A stretch of 64,000 nucleotides of DNA from Candidatus Tokpelaia hoelldoblerii (GTDB taxonomy: Bacteria; Pseudomonadota; Alphaproteobacteria; Rhizobiales; Rhizobiaceae): contig CP017315.1 in NCBI GenBank assembly GCA_002005325.1, positions 868,001 to 932,000 on the forward strand, written 5' to 3'. The position numbers were made by a program, and so were the translations under genes. Below, piece after piece: positions 55,302 through 63,770 of this stretch. The notes under the pieces were generated by a model. That model had not been told where the DNA came from. It was given only the letters and a program-made list of their open reading frames with translations, and did not search any database. How positions within the stretch are numbered: the first letter of the stretch is position 1; the number at the start of each line of letters is the position of its first letter.

Positions 55302-56063
55302 ATGCAGACAATTGATTTGAACAGTGATCTTGGTGAAAGTTTCGGCGCGTGGAAAATGGGCGATGATGACAGTATGCTTGCTATTGTCACCAGCGCCAAT
55401 ATCGCCTGCGGTTTTCATGCCGGTGATCCGGCGGGCATTTTGCGCACTTTGCGCAAGGCGGCTGAAAACAGGGTTTGTGTTGGCGCTCATGTCGGCTATC
55501 GTGATCTTGCCGGTTTTGGCCGGCGCGCTATGAACACTTCCAGTGAAGAACTGGCTGGCGATGTGATCTATCAGATTTCCGCCCTGCAGGGTCTGGCTAA
55601 AACGGCCGGCACCGCCGTGCGCTATGTCAAACCGCATGGCGCGCTTTATAATACAATCGCCGTTGATGAACGGCAGGCTGATGATGTTATCGCCGCGATC
55701 AAGGCGGTTGACGAGCGGCTGATTTTGATGGCTCTGGCCGGATCTCCCCTTGTTGCCCGCGCGCGCGCCGCCGGTTTGCAGGTGGTGGCGGAGGCCTTTG
55801 CCGACCGCGCCTATACACCGCAGAGCATGCTGGTCCCGCGGCAGGAAAAAGGCGCGGTTCTGCATGATGCGCGTGAGGTCGGGCAAAGAATGCTGCAACT
55901 GGTGCAGCAGGGCACTGTTACGGCTGTTGATGGTTCACAGGTGGCGGTTGAAGCGCAATCCATCTGCCTGCACGGGGATAATCCCGCGGCAGTTGCCATG
56001 GCGCGGGCTGTACGCGAAACATTGAGCAATGCCGGCGTTCAGTTGCGGGCATTCATTTCATAA
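55302..56063 (+). CDS. pxpA: 5-oxoprolinase subunit A (LamB/YcsF family)
   Basis: A 253-residue protein opening TIDLNSDLGESFGAWKMGDD, followed by SANIACGFHAGDP and GAHVGYRDLAGFGRRAM, the metal-binding barrel motifs of the YcsF family. With PxpB and PxpC it cleaves 5-oxoproline to glutamate with ATP. It starts 10 bases after ycsG. The subunits B and C are provided by the fused gene downstream. Confidence 0.93.
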   Translation: MQTIDLNSDLGESFGAWKMGDDDSMLAIVTSANIACGFHAGDPAGILRTLRKAAENRVCVGAHVGYRDLAGFGRRAMNTSSEELAGDVIYQISALQGLAKTAGTAVRYVKPHGALYNTIAVDERQADDVIAAIKAVDERLILMALAGSPLVARARAAGLQVVAEAFADRAYTPQSMLVPRQEKGAVLHDAREVGQRMLQLVQQGTVTAVDGSQVAVEAQSICLHGDNPAAVAMARAVRETLSNAGVQLRAFIS

Positions 56064-56085
56064 TTGACAGGAGTAATTTACTGAT

Positions 56086-56871
56086 ATGTTAAATGCACAA
56101 CAGGAAGCCGTCAACGCCCGCCGCCAATGGCGCCAGGGACTGGTGCGGCCGACAGCAGGCATTGCGCCGCGCATGACGCAGACAAATATGATCGCCCTGC
56201 CTGCTGACTGGGCTTATGATTTTCTGCTGTTTGCCCAGCGAAACCAGAAGGCCTGCCCGATTCTTGACGTGTCCGATGCCGGGTCGTGGCGTACTGTCCT
56301 GGCGGAAGATGCCGATCTGCGTACGGACCTTCCGCAATACCGGGTCTGGCGTGACGGCGTGCTGGTGGAAGAAATAACTGATGCCATGGAAATCTGGGAA
56401 GAGCATCCCGACCTGGTCACCTTCCTGATCGGCTGCAGTTTTACCTTTGAATGGCCGCTGATGGCCGCCGGTATTGAAGTGCGCCATATCCGTGACAACT
56501 GCAATGTGCCTATGTACCGCACCAATAAAATGTGCCGCCCTGCCGGTCGGCTGAAAGGAGAACTGGTTGTTTCCATGCGTCCCATCGCCCATGAACGGGT
56601 TGCCGATGCGGCGACGATTACATCGCGCTTCCCGGCTGTGCATGGTGCGCCGGTTCATATCGGAGCGCCGCAGGCGCTCGGCATAGCTGATATCATGAAG
56701 CCCGATTATGGCGATGCTGTGCGGATAGAAGAAGGGGAAGTGCCGGTTTTCTGGGCGTGTGGTGTCACGCCACAGGCGGTGATTCAGGCTTCCAGACCAC
56801 CTTTTGCCCTTACGCATGCGCCCGGGCATATGTTTATCACCAATATTCACGACAGCCGGTATCAGATTTGA
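56086..56871 (+). CDS. DUF1445 family protein (putative hydro-lyase, YcsI-like)
   Basis: A 261-residue protein of the DUF1445/YcsI family. Typical blocks are GIAPRMTQTNMIALPADWAY, FLIGCSFTFEWPLMAAGI and NVPMYRTNKMCRPAG. The mammalian D-glutamate cyclase, which makes 5-oxo-D-proline, has a DUF1445-like N-terminal part, so a role in glutamate/5-oxoproline conversion fits this locus; this is inference. It lies between pxpA and the pxpB-pxpC fusion, as ycsI does in Bacillus. Confidence 0.88.
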   Translation: MLNAQQEAVNARRQWRQGLVRPTAGIAPRMTQTNMIALPADWAYDFLLFAQRNQKACPILDVSDAGSWRTVLAEDADLRTDLPQYRVWRDGVLVEEITDAMEIWEEHPDLVTFLIGCSFTFEWPLMAAGIEVRHIRDNCNVPMYRTNKMCRPAGRLKGELVVSMRPIAHERVADAATITSRFPAVHGAPVHIGAPQALGIADIMKPDYGDAVRIEEGEVPVFWACGVTPQAVIQASRPPFALTHAPGHMFITNIHDSRYQI

Positions 56872-56875
56872 TTTC

Positions 56876-58495
56876 ATGCGATTTCTCCCCGTTAATCAGA
56901 CAGCTGTTCTTGTTGAACTGGATACGCTTGAACAGGCAGTCGCGCTTCACAATGCCTTAATGGCAAATCCGGTAACAGGTATTATTGAGACAGTGCCTGC
57001 CGCACGCACGGTGCTTGTTTATTTTGATGCAGGTATGATAACAGCGCCGGAACTGGCAAACTATCTCTCCAGCCTTGATATGACGGGGCAGGAACACAAT
57101 GCAACGCAACAGATTGATATTCCGGTTCAGTATAATGGGGAAGATCTGGCTGAAGCCGCCGGTTTTTTAAACGTCAGCATTGAAGAATTGATCCATCTGC
57201 ATACCGGCAGTGACTATCTTGTTGCCTTTACCGGCTTTGCCCCGGGTTTTGCCTATTTGAGCGGCGGCCATCCCAAACTTGATGTGCCTGGGCGGGAAAA
57301 CCCGCGCCCGGTTATTCCTGCCGGGTCTGTCGCGCTGGCCGGTACATTCAGTGGTATTTACCCGCAGGCCAGCCCGGGCGGCTGGCAGTTGATCGGCAAC
57401 ACGGCCATAAAAATGTTTGATCTGGCGCGCAACCCCCCGGCTTTGTTGCAGCCGGGCTTTCGGGTGCGGTTTCATGATGCGGCGGCCGGCAAAGTCACCA
57501 TGCCGGTGCGGCCTGAAGAAAAAACCGCCCGGCAAAGCCAATTGCTTGCTGACAAACAGGCGGTTTTTGACGTTTGCGCTGTGGCAATGCCGGTTTTCTA
57601 TCAGGATGCGGGCCGCCCGCATATGGCCGGGCAGGGGGTCTCTGTTTCCGGCGCGGCGGATAGAAGCGCTTTTCAGGCGGCCAATTTTCTGGTTGGCAAT
57701 GCTGCGCAGGCAACCGTGCTGGAAATTACGCTGGGCGGGCTGGAACTGACAGCGCACAGGAACAGCGTTATTGCGCTGAGTGGCGCTGAGTGCGCCGTTT
57801 CTGTTCAAAGCCGCGAGGGGCATAAATTCAATCATTCTGTCAATGTGCCTGTTGCCGTTGAAGCGGGTGACCGTATCAGGATTGGTATGGCTGAGCGTGG
57901 CCTGCGGGCTTATCTGGCTATGCGCGGCGGTTTTGCGGCAGAGCATATTCTGGGCAGCAGCGCCACGGATATTCTGGCGAAGCTGGGGGTTCCATTGCAG
58001 CGGGGTGATGTGCTTTATTGTCAGGATGAGCATATGAAAACTGCGGTGCAGATACATTATAACAGGGGATATAATTTGCCCGCCGCCGGGGAAACCGTCG
58101 TGCTTGATGTTATTATGGGGCCGCGGACAGACTGGTTTACACCGGAAGCGCTGACACTTTTTACAACGCAACTGTGGTCGGTTTCAGGCGAATCCAGCCG
58201 TGTGGGCAACCGGTTGCTTGGAGCGCAGCCCCTGGCGCGCGCCCGCAGGCAGGAATTGCCAAGTGAGGGCACGGTATCCGGCGCCATACAGGTACCGGCA
58301 AGCGGGCAGCCGGTTTTGTTTCTGGCAGACCATCCTCTGACCGGCGGCTATCCGGTTATCGCCTGTGTCGCAGGCCATCATATGGATCTGGCGGCGCAAA
58401 TTCCGGTTGGCGCCAGAATCCGTTTTCATCCTGTTACTGATTTTACTGATAATGTCGCCAGCCTTAACCGGCATGGCCGGGAGGAAAATTTATGA
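56876..58495 (+). CDS. Fused 5-oxoprolinase subunits B and C (AHS1-AHS2)
   Basis: A 539-residue fusion. Residues 1-205 are the PxpB/KipI (AHS1) domain with FTGFAPGFAYLSGGHP, VPGRENPRPVIPAGSVALAG and YPQASPGGWQLIG. Residues 225-539 are the PxpC/KipA (AHS2) domain with YQDAGRPHMAGQGVSVSGAA, ERGLRAYLAMRGGF and GPRTDWFT. In E. coli and Bacillus these are separate genes. AHS1 and AHS2 also form the carboxyltransferase part of urea carboxylase. The ATG at 56876 follows the DUF1445 stop by 4 bases. The end overlaps the biotin carboxylase gene by 4 bases. Confidence 0.92.
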   Translation: MRFLPVNQTAVLVELDTLEQAVALHNALMANPVTGIIETVPAARTVLVYFDAGMITAPELANYLSSLDMTGQEHNATQQIDIPVQYNGEDLAEAAGFLNVSIEELIHLHTGSDYLVAFTGFAPGFAYLSGGHPKLDVPGRENPRPVIPAGSVALAGTFSGIYPQASPGGWQLIGNTAIKMFDLARNPPALLQPGFRVRFHDAAAGKVTMPVRPEEKTARQSQLLADKQAVFDVCAVAMPVFYQDAGRPHMAGQGVSVSGAADRSAFQAANFLVGNAAQATVLEITLGGLELTAHRNSVIALSGAECAVSVQSREGHKFNHSVNVPVAVEAGDRIRIGMAERGLRAYLAMRGGFAAEHILGSSATDILAKLGVPLQRGDVLYCQDEHMKTAVQIHYNRGYNLPAAGETVVLDVIMGPRTDWFTPEALTLFTTQLWSVSGESSRVGNRLLGAQPLARARRQELPSEGTVSGAIQVPASGQPVLFLADHPLTGGYPVIACVAGHHMDLAAQIPVGARIRFHPVTDFTDNVASLNRHGREENL

Positions 58496-60225
58496 AGAAA
58501 TTGCTGATTGCCAATCGCGGGGAAATTGCTGTTCGCATTATCCGCGCCTGCCGTGACTATGGCATAAAATCAGTGGCGGTTTATGCTGATGCTGATATGG
58601 ATGCACTGTTTGTCCGCATGGCGGATGAGGCCTATGCGCTTGATGGTAACCAGTCGGCAGAGACCTATCTGAATGGTGGCAGGATATTGGCAATTGCCAA
58701 AAGAAGCGGGGCGGATGCCGTGCATCCGGGTTATGGTTTTTTGTCAGAACAGGCGGAATTTGCCGCCGCTGTGCAACAGGCCGGCCTGCTTTGGGTCGGG
58801 CCGGATCCTGAAGTGATTGAAAAACTGGGCGACAAGGTTGCAGCGCGCCGCATTGCGCAGTCTGCCGGTGCGCCTTTGGCAGCGGGCAGTGAGGGGACGA
58901 TTGAGAGCGGCGCCGAGGTGCTGGCTTTTGCTGAAAAACACGGTTTTCCGGTAGCAATTAAAGCAGCGCACGGTGGCGGCGGCCGCGGGATGAAAGTGGT
59001 GTGGAAGGCGGAAGACGCGGCGCCGCTTTATGATTCCGCCGTGCGTGAGGCGTTGGCGGCTTTTGGCCGTGGTGAATGTTATGTCGAGCAATTTCTTGAT
59101 CGTCCGCGCCATATTGAAGCGCAGGTTATCGCTGACAAACATGGCAATGTCGTTGTTGCCGGCACGCGCGATTGCTCGTTGCAAAGGCGCAGTCAAAAAC
59201 TGGTGGAAGAAGCGCCGGCACCCTTTCTAAGCGATGAACAGCGCCGGAGCATCCATGAAGCGGCGGCGGCCATTTGTGCCAAGGCCGGTTATAGCAGTGC
59301 CGGCACGGTAGAGTTTTTGCTGGGGGCAAACGGGGTGATTTCCTTTCTGGAAGTCAATACGCGTTTGCAGGTTGAACACCCGGTAACAGAGGAAACCGCC
59401 GGTCTTGATCTGGTTGTCGAACAATTGCGCATTGCGGAAGGAAAAGAACTGTCTGTTCAGCAAACGCCTGCACCACGCGGCCATGCGTTTGAATTTCGGA
59501 TCAATGCGGAAGATGTCGGCCGCGGCTTTTTGCCGTCCCCCGGTGAAATCAGCCGTTTTCAGCCGCCTTCAGGTGCGGGAATCCGGCTGGACAGCGGTGT
59601 TGTCAGCGGCTCGATTGTAGCGCCGATGTTTGATTCACTGATGGCGAAGCTGATTGTAACCGGCCGCACACGTCAGGAGGCGATTGCCCGTGCCCGCCGC
59701 GCCCTGGCGGAGTTTGAGATTGAGGGCGTAGCGTCAGTTCTGCCGTTTCACCGTGCGGTTCTGGGTGAGGACGCTTTTGTCAATGATGAAGCGTTGCGCG
59801 TGCATACACGCTGGATTGAAACTGAATTTGCGCAAGCGCTGGAAATGGCGGCGCGCAGTGAACCGCTACAGACGGATGCCACCCGGTATGCTGTTGAAAT
59901 TGACGGTAAACGTGTCATGCTTGGCCTGCCCGCAACGCTGCTGAGACAGCTGGGCGGTGGTTTATCAGCGGCAGCGGCAATGCCCGCGGATGATGACGGG
60001 AAGGATGATGAAACAGCTGTTAAAGCGCCGGTTCCCGGCACGATACAGCTCTGGCAGATAAAAGATGGCGATACGGTTGAAGAGGGGCAGCAGCTTGGCC
60101 TGATGGAAGCGATGAAAATGGAAACACCGGTCATTGCGCACAAAAACGGTAAAATAGCCCTTCTTGCCCGACAGGGATCCGTGCAGGCTATTTCTGCCGT
60201 CATTGCCCGGATAGAACCGGCCTGA
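58492..60225 (+). CDS. Biotin carboxylase fused to biotin carboxyl carrier domain
   Basis: A 577-residue protein. The biotin carboxylase part (1-445) has HPGYGFLSEQAEFAAAV, the ATP loop HGGGGRGMKV, RDCSLQRRSQKLVEEAPAP and EVNTRLQVEHPVTEETAG. A linker leads to a C-terminal biotinyl domain (about 508-577) with EAMKMET and the biotin-accepting Lys542. It resembles the acyl-CoA carboxylase alpha subunit, but no CoA carboxyltransferase gene is here. Its ATG overlaps the PxpB-PxpC stop, so the AHS1-AHS2 protein is its probable carboxyltransferase partner, as in urea carboxylase. Confidence 0.93.
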   Translation: MKKLLIANRGEIAVRIIRACRDYGIKSVAVYADADMDALFVRMADEAYALDGNQSAETYLNGGRILAIAKRSGADAVHPGYGFLSEQAEFAAAVQQAGLLWVGPDPEVIEKLGDKVAARRIAQSAGAPLAAGSEGTIESGAEVLAFAEKHGFPVAIKAAHGGGGRGMKVVWKAEDAAPLYDSAVREALAAFGRGECYVEQFLDRPRHIEAQVIADKHGNVVVAGTRDCSLQRRSQKLVEEAPAPFLSDEQRRSIHEAAAAICAKAGYSSAGTVEFLLGANGVISFLEVNTRLQVEHPVTEETAGLDLVVEQLRIAEGKELSVQQTPAPRGHAFEFRINAEDVGRGFLPSPGEISRFQPPSGAGIRLDSGVVSGSIVAPMFDSLMAKLIVTGRTRQEAIARARRALAEFEIEGVASVLPFHRAVLGEDAFVNDEALRVHTRWIETEFAQALEMAARSEPLQTDATRYAVEIDGKRVMLGLPATLLRQLGGGLSAAAAMPADDDGKDDETAVKAPVPGTIQLWQIKDGDTVEEGQQLGLMEAMKMETPVIAHKNGKIALLARQGSVQAISAVIARIEPA

Positions 60226-60226
60226 A

Positions 60227-62095
60227 TTATGAAGAAAGCTGTTCCAGCTTATCCTGCAACATCAGCCATTCCGCTTCTGCCTCTTCCAGCTTTTGGGCAA
60301 GTTCTGCCCGCTGCCTGGCCTTTTGTGCGGCTTTATCGGGTGTTTTCTGGTACAATGCCGGATCAGCCAGCGCAGTATCCAGTTTTTGCAACTCCCGTTT
60401 CAGCTTTTCCTGCACATCTTCATTCTGCCTGATTTTATAACGCAAGGTGGAAGGCGAAACCCGTTTGCCGGTATCAGCCTTTGGGGCGGGGGCTTCCGGC
60501 ACGGTTTCTGCCGTTTTACCGCCCTGCCTGGCAAGCCCCAGCACCTCATTGCGGTAATCATTCATATCGCCGTTATAAGGTTTAACCTCACCGTCTCCCA
60601 CCTTCCATAGCCGGTCAGCGGTGGCTTCAATCAAATGACGGTCGTGGGCAATCAAAATCACCGCGCCGTTGAAATTGTTGAGCGCTTCAACCAGTGCAGC
60701 GCGGCTGTCAATATCAAGGTGGTTTGTCGGTTCATCCAGTATCAGCAGGTTAGGGCCGTGCAGGGTGGCAAGCCCCAACAGCAGGCGCGCTTTTTCCCCG
60801 CCTGACAGGTCTTTGGCCCTGGTTGCCATTTTGGCGGTGGCAAGCCCCATACGCGCCACACGGGCGCGGATTCTGGCTTCCGGCTCTTGCGGCAAAAGAC
60901 GGCGGACATGGTCAACCGGTGTTTCTTCCGGGTAAAGGTCATCCAGCTGGTGCTGGGCAAAAAATGCGATTTTCAAATCGGGCGAGCGGGTTATTGTTCC
61001 GCTTTCCGGGTTCAGGCGTCCGGCAATCAATTTGGCAAAGGTTGATTTTCCGTTGCCGTTGGCGCCAAGCAGGGCAATCCGGTCATCATGGTCAATACGT
61101 ACATCAAGATTTTTGAGGACAGGCTTGCCCGTCTCATAGCCGACAGAAACACCCGAAAGCGCAATAATCGGTGAGGCAGCACTTTTCTCTGCTTCGGGGA
61201 AAGAGATAGGCTGAACATGCTCATCCTGCCACACGGTGACAGTTTGCATCTTTTCCAGCAGTTTAAGCCGCGATTGCGCCTGGCGCGCTTTTGTGGCCTT
61301 GGCGCGGAAGCGATCAACGAAAGATTGCATATGCTTGCGCTTTGCTTCCTGCCTGGCGGCCTGTTTCTGTTGCAGCAGGATAGTTTCTGCCCGTCTTTGC
61401 TCAAAAGCATCATAATTGCCGCGCCAGAAGGTCAGTTTCTGGTTATCCAGATGTAAAATGGATGTGGTGGCGCTGTTGAGCAAATCGCGGTCATGGCTGA
61501 TGATGATCACGGTGTGCGGATAAGTGCGCACATAGTCGATCAGCCACATTGTGCCTTCAAGGTCGAGATAGTTTGTCGGCTCGTCAAGCAGCAGAATATC
61601 AGGCCGGGAAAACAGCACTGCCGCCAGCGCGACACGCATGCGCCAGCCGCCGGAAAAAGACGAGGCCGGGCGCAACTGCGCCGCCCTGTCAAAACCAAGG
61701 CCGGACAGAATACTGCTCGCCCGCGCCTCAGCCGAATAAGCGTCAATATCAGCAAGGCGGGTATAAATTTCAGCAATGCGGTAGGGATCGGTTGCCGTTT
61801 CCGCTTCACTCAATAGCGCTGCGCGTTCTTTATCGGCGGCCAGCACAATGTCAATCAGCGGCTGTTCTGTGCCCGGCGCTTCCTGCGCCACCTGGCCGAT
61901 ACGGATGCCTTTCGGCAGTTCTATCCTGCCGGTGTCGGGCGCAAGGTCATTGGTGATGACACGAAACAGCGTTGACTTGCCAGTGCCGTTATGGCCGACA
62001 AAGCCGGTTTTAACCCCGTCAGGCAAGCTGACACTGGCGTGGTCAATCAAAAGCCTGCCGGCGATGCGAACTGTTATATCATCCAAAATCAACAT
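60227..62095 (-). CDS. ABC-F family ATPase
   Basis: A 622-residue protein with two ABC ATPase domains, no membrane helices, and a C-terminal coiled coil (about 545-620). Walker A motifs are GHNGTGKST and GANGNGKST; signatures are FSGGWRMRVALAAVLF and LSGGEKARLLLGLATL; both Walker B parts read LLDEPTNYLDLE or ILDEPTNHLDID. ABC-F proteins act on the ribosome; layout with the C-terminal extension suggests the Uup/YheS group. The ATG at 62095 is chosen because it opens MLILDDITVRIAGRLL. Confidence 0.92.
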   Translation of the reverse strand: MLILDDITVRIAGRLLIDHASVSLPDGVKTGFVGHNGTGKSTLFRVITNDLAPDTGRIELPKGIRIGQVAQEAPGTEQPLIDIVLAADKERAALLSEAETATDPYRIAEIYTRLADIDAYSAEARASSILSGLGFDRAAQLRPASSFSGGWRMRVALAAVLFSRPDILLLDEPTNYLDLEGTMWLIDYVRTYPHTVIIISHDRDLLNSATTSILHLDNQKLTFWRGNYDAFEQRRAETILLQQKQAARQEAKRKHMQSFVDRFRAKATKARQAQSRLKLLEKMQTVTVWQDEHVQPISFPEAEKSAASPIIALSGVSVGYETGKPVLKNLDVRIDHDDRIALLGANGNGKSTFAKLIAGRLNPESGTITRSPDLKIAFFAQHQLDDLYPEETPVDHVRRLLPQEPEARIRARVARMGLATAKMATRAKDLSGGEKARLLLGLATLHGPNLLILDEPTNHLDIDSRAALVEALNNFNGAVILIAHDRHLIEATADRLWKVGDGEVKPYNGDMNDYRNEVLGLARQGGKTAETVPEAPAPKADTGKRVSPSTLRYKIRQNEDVQEKLKRELQKLDTALADPALYQKTPDKAAQKARQRAELAQKLEEAEAEWLMLQDKLEQLSS

Positions 62096-62250
62096 AGTGG
62101 CATTCGTTTTGCCTTTATTTTTGTACAAGCGCAAGCCTGTAAACGGCTATCCGGCTATATTTTCTGCCATTTTCCTGAAAAACCGGTTCCCACTTTTCAT
62201 AAACTGCTTTATAGAGAGTGCATTCTATTTCAATGGAGAAGAGAGTTTTC

Positions 62251-62673
62251 ATGGCTATTGAACGCACATTTTCGATGATTAAACCCGATGCCACCCGTCG
62301 CAACCTGACCGGCGCCATTACCAAAATGCTGGAAGACGCGGGCTTGCGCGTTGTCGCTTCCAAACGGGTATGGATGAGCCTGCGCGAAGCGCAGGGTTTT
62401 TATGCCGTACACAAAGACCGCCCGTTCTTTGGTGAACTGACAGAGTTCATGTCTTCCGGCCCGACCATCGTTCAGGTCCTTGAAGGTGAAAACGCCATTG
62501 CCAAAAACCGCGAAGTTATGGGCGCGACCAATCCGGCCGATGCCGCAGAGGGCACAATCCGCAAAACATTTGCCCTGTCAATCGGTGAAAATTCCGTTCA
62601 CGGTTCTGACGCGCCGGAAACCGCCGCAGAAGAAATCGCCTACTGGTTCTCCGGTACCGAGCTTGTCGGCTGA
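62251..62673 (+). CDS. ndk: Nucleoside diphosphate kinase
   Basis: A 140-residue enzyme that balances nucleoside triphosphates. It opens AIERTFSMIKPDATRRNL and carries the phosphohistidine motif GENSVHGSDAPETA. Length is normal. It has its own strong terminator right after the stop. The ATG at 62251 is chosen by family match over an upstream in-frame start. Confidence 0.96.
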   Translation: MAIERTFSMIKPDATRRNLTGAITKMLEDAGLRVVASKRVWMSLREAQGFYAVHKDRPFFGELTEFMSSGPTIVQVLEGENAIAKNREVMGATNPADAAEGTIRKTFALSIGENSVHGSDAPETAAEEIAYWFSGTELVG

Positions 62674-62694
62674 TTAAAAAAACGGTTGCAAAAC

Positions 62695-62733
62695 AAAAGC
62701 CGTAAACCTGATCAGTCAGGTTTACGGCTTTTT
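62695..62733. terminator. Strong bidirectional terminator between ndk and the YbaY/META gene
   Basis: A 17-bp perfect stem (62695-62711 with 62716-62732) with a 4-base loop, A-rich on the left and T-rich on the right. It lies between two convergent genes and can serve both. The core is GCCGTAAACCTGA. Confidence 0.93.
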
Positions 62734-62755
62734 CACTGGATTGATTTTTCAATGA

Positions 62756-63658
62756 TCAGTCATTTTCAGCCAAAGTAAAACGGCCGATCGGGTTCTGATT
62801 GTCATCCAGCAGGTACAACATCCCGTGTTCACTGAATTTATAGCTGCTCGCCTTGGTGAGCATATCAATGAATTTGCCTTCCTGTATGAGAAGGGCTTCC
62901 GCGCAACTCATCATTGTCGTAGGAATGGAATGGTCGAATTTGATAACCTGGCTTTGTTCATCCAGAATGAGAGAGGCGTTATATCTGTTACAGCCGCCTG
63001 AACCCGTTGCCCTGTAACTTTTAGTGGCAGCCTCATCCGCAACCGGGGTAACTTCCGCAATTTGCAGAGTCATATGCGAATTGTCGATAATGCCAGCGCT
63101 CATAAGATCTTCTGCAAGCCATATTTGTCCGGTGATCTGGTTTTTGTCCGCCGTCTGAATATTTTCAGAGCTGGCAACCTGCGCAAGATGAATGCGATAG
63201 GCGGAATGAGAAATATCCACCGGCATAGCGGATTCATCAGCATAAAGCAGCGTATCCCCGACAGAAATCCGTGCTTTCAAAACATAAGTCCGGGTATCAT
63301 CAAGTTCAACAGCGGGCAGGGTGAAATCAACCGGTGAAGAAACCTCACCAACGGGAATCACCACTTGCCGGGCAAGTTTTTGTTCGTTATCCGCGATGTT
63401 TGACGCGACAAGCTGAACTGTCAGCGAACTCTGCGGGGGGAGGGAGCCTTGCGTTGTATCAAAGATGACCTGGCCATGAAGCGCCTGGGCTTGAGCCTGC
63501 GCTTGCACCTGCACCTGTTGCATTGCAGTGCCTGTGTCCTGTCTGGCGGCGACAGTCTGCGCCGGTTTGTGATACAGCATCGTGCCGATACCGGCAACGG
63601 CAACACCGGCCAGCAGAAAAGCGCCGATGATAAGTCTGGGAGATTTCTTTTTGCTCAT
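62756..63658 (-). CDS. Envelope protein with YbaY-like and META domains
   Basis: A 300-residue protein with an N-terminal membrane anchor or signal (about 9-28), a Gln/Ala repeat (QVQVQAQAQAQALHG), a YbaY/YscW-like beta-sandwich domain (about 60-165) and a C-terminal META domain (about 175-300) with GSGGCNRYNASL and MSCAEALLIQEGKFIDML. This two-domain layout occurs in other Rhizobiales envelope proteins of unknown function. No lipobox Cys is visible, so it is probably membrane-anchored. Confidence 0.8.
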   Translation of the reverse strand: MSKKKSPRLIIGAFLLAGVAVAGIGTMLYHKPAQTVAARQDTGTAMQQVQVQAQAQAQALHGQVIFDTTQGSLPPQSSLTVQLVASNIADNEQKLARQVVIPVGEVSSPVDFTLPAVELDDTRTYVLKARISVGDTLLYADESAMPVDISHSAYRIHLAQVASSENIQTADKNQITGQIWLAEDLMSAGIIDNSHMTLQIAEVTPVADEAATKSYRATGSGGCNRYNASLILDEQSQVIKFDHSIPTTMMSCAEALLIQEGKFIDMLTKASSYKFSEHGMLYLLDDNQNPIGRFTLAEND

Positions 63659-63770
63659 TGGTCAAAAGTCCTGTTTCTTTCACTGTAGTAATTTTGGTAT
63701 CTCTATCCATTAAATCAAGAGATATTATGGCATAATCAAAACACATTATAACACGGCTCGAAAAACAGTT

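Noticed and set aside
58492..60225. Considered as a propionyl- or methylcrotonyl-CoA carboxylase alpha subunit
   Set aside because: No CoA carboxyltransferase gene lies next to it, and it overlaps the AHS1-AHS2 gene, which is a better partner.
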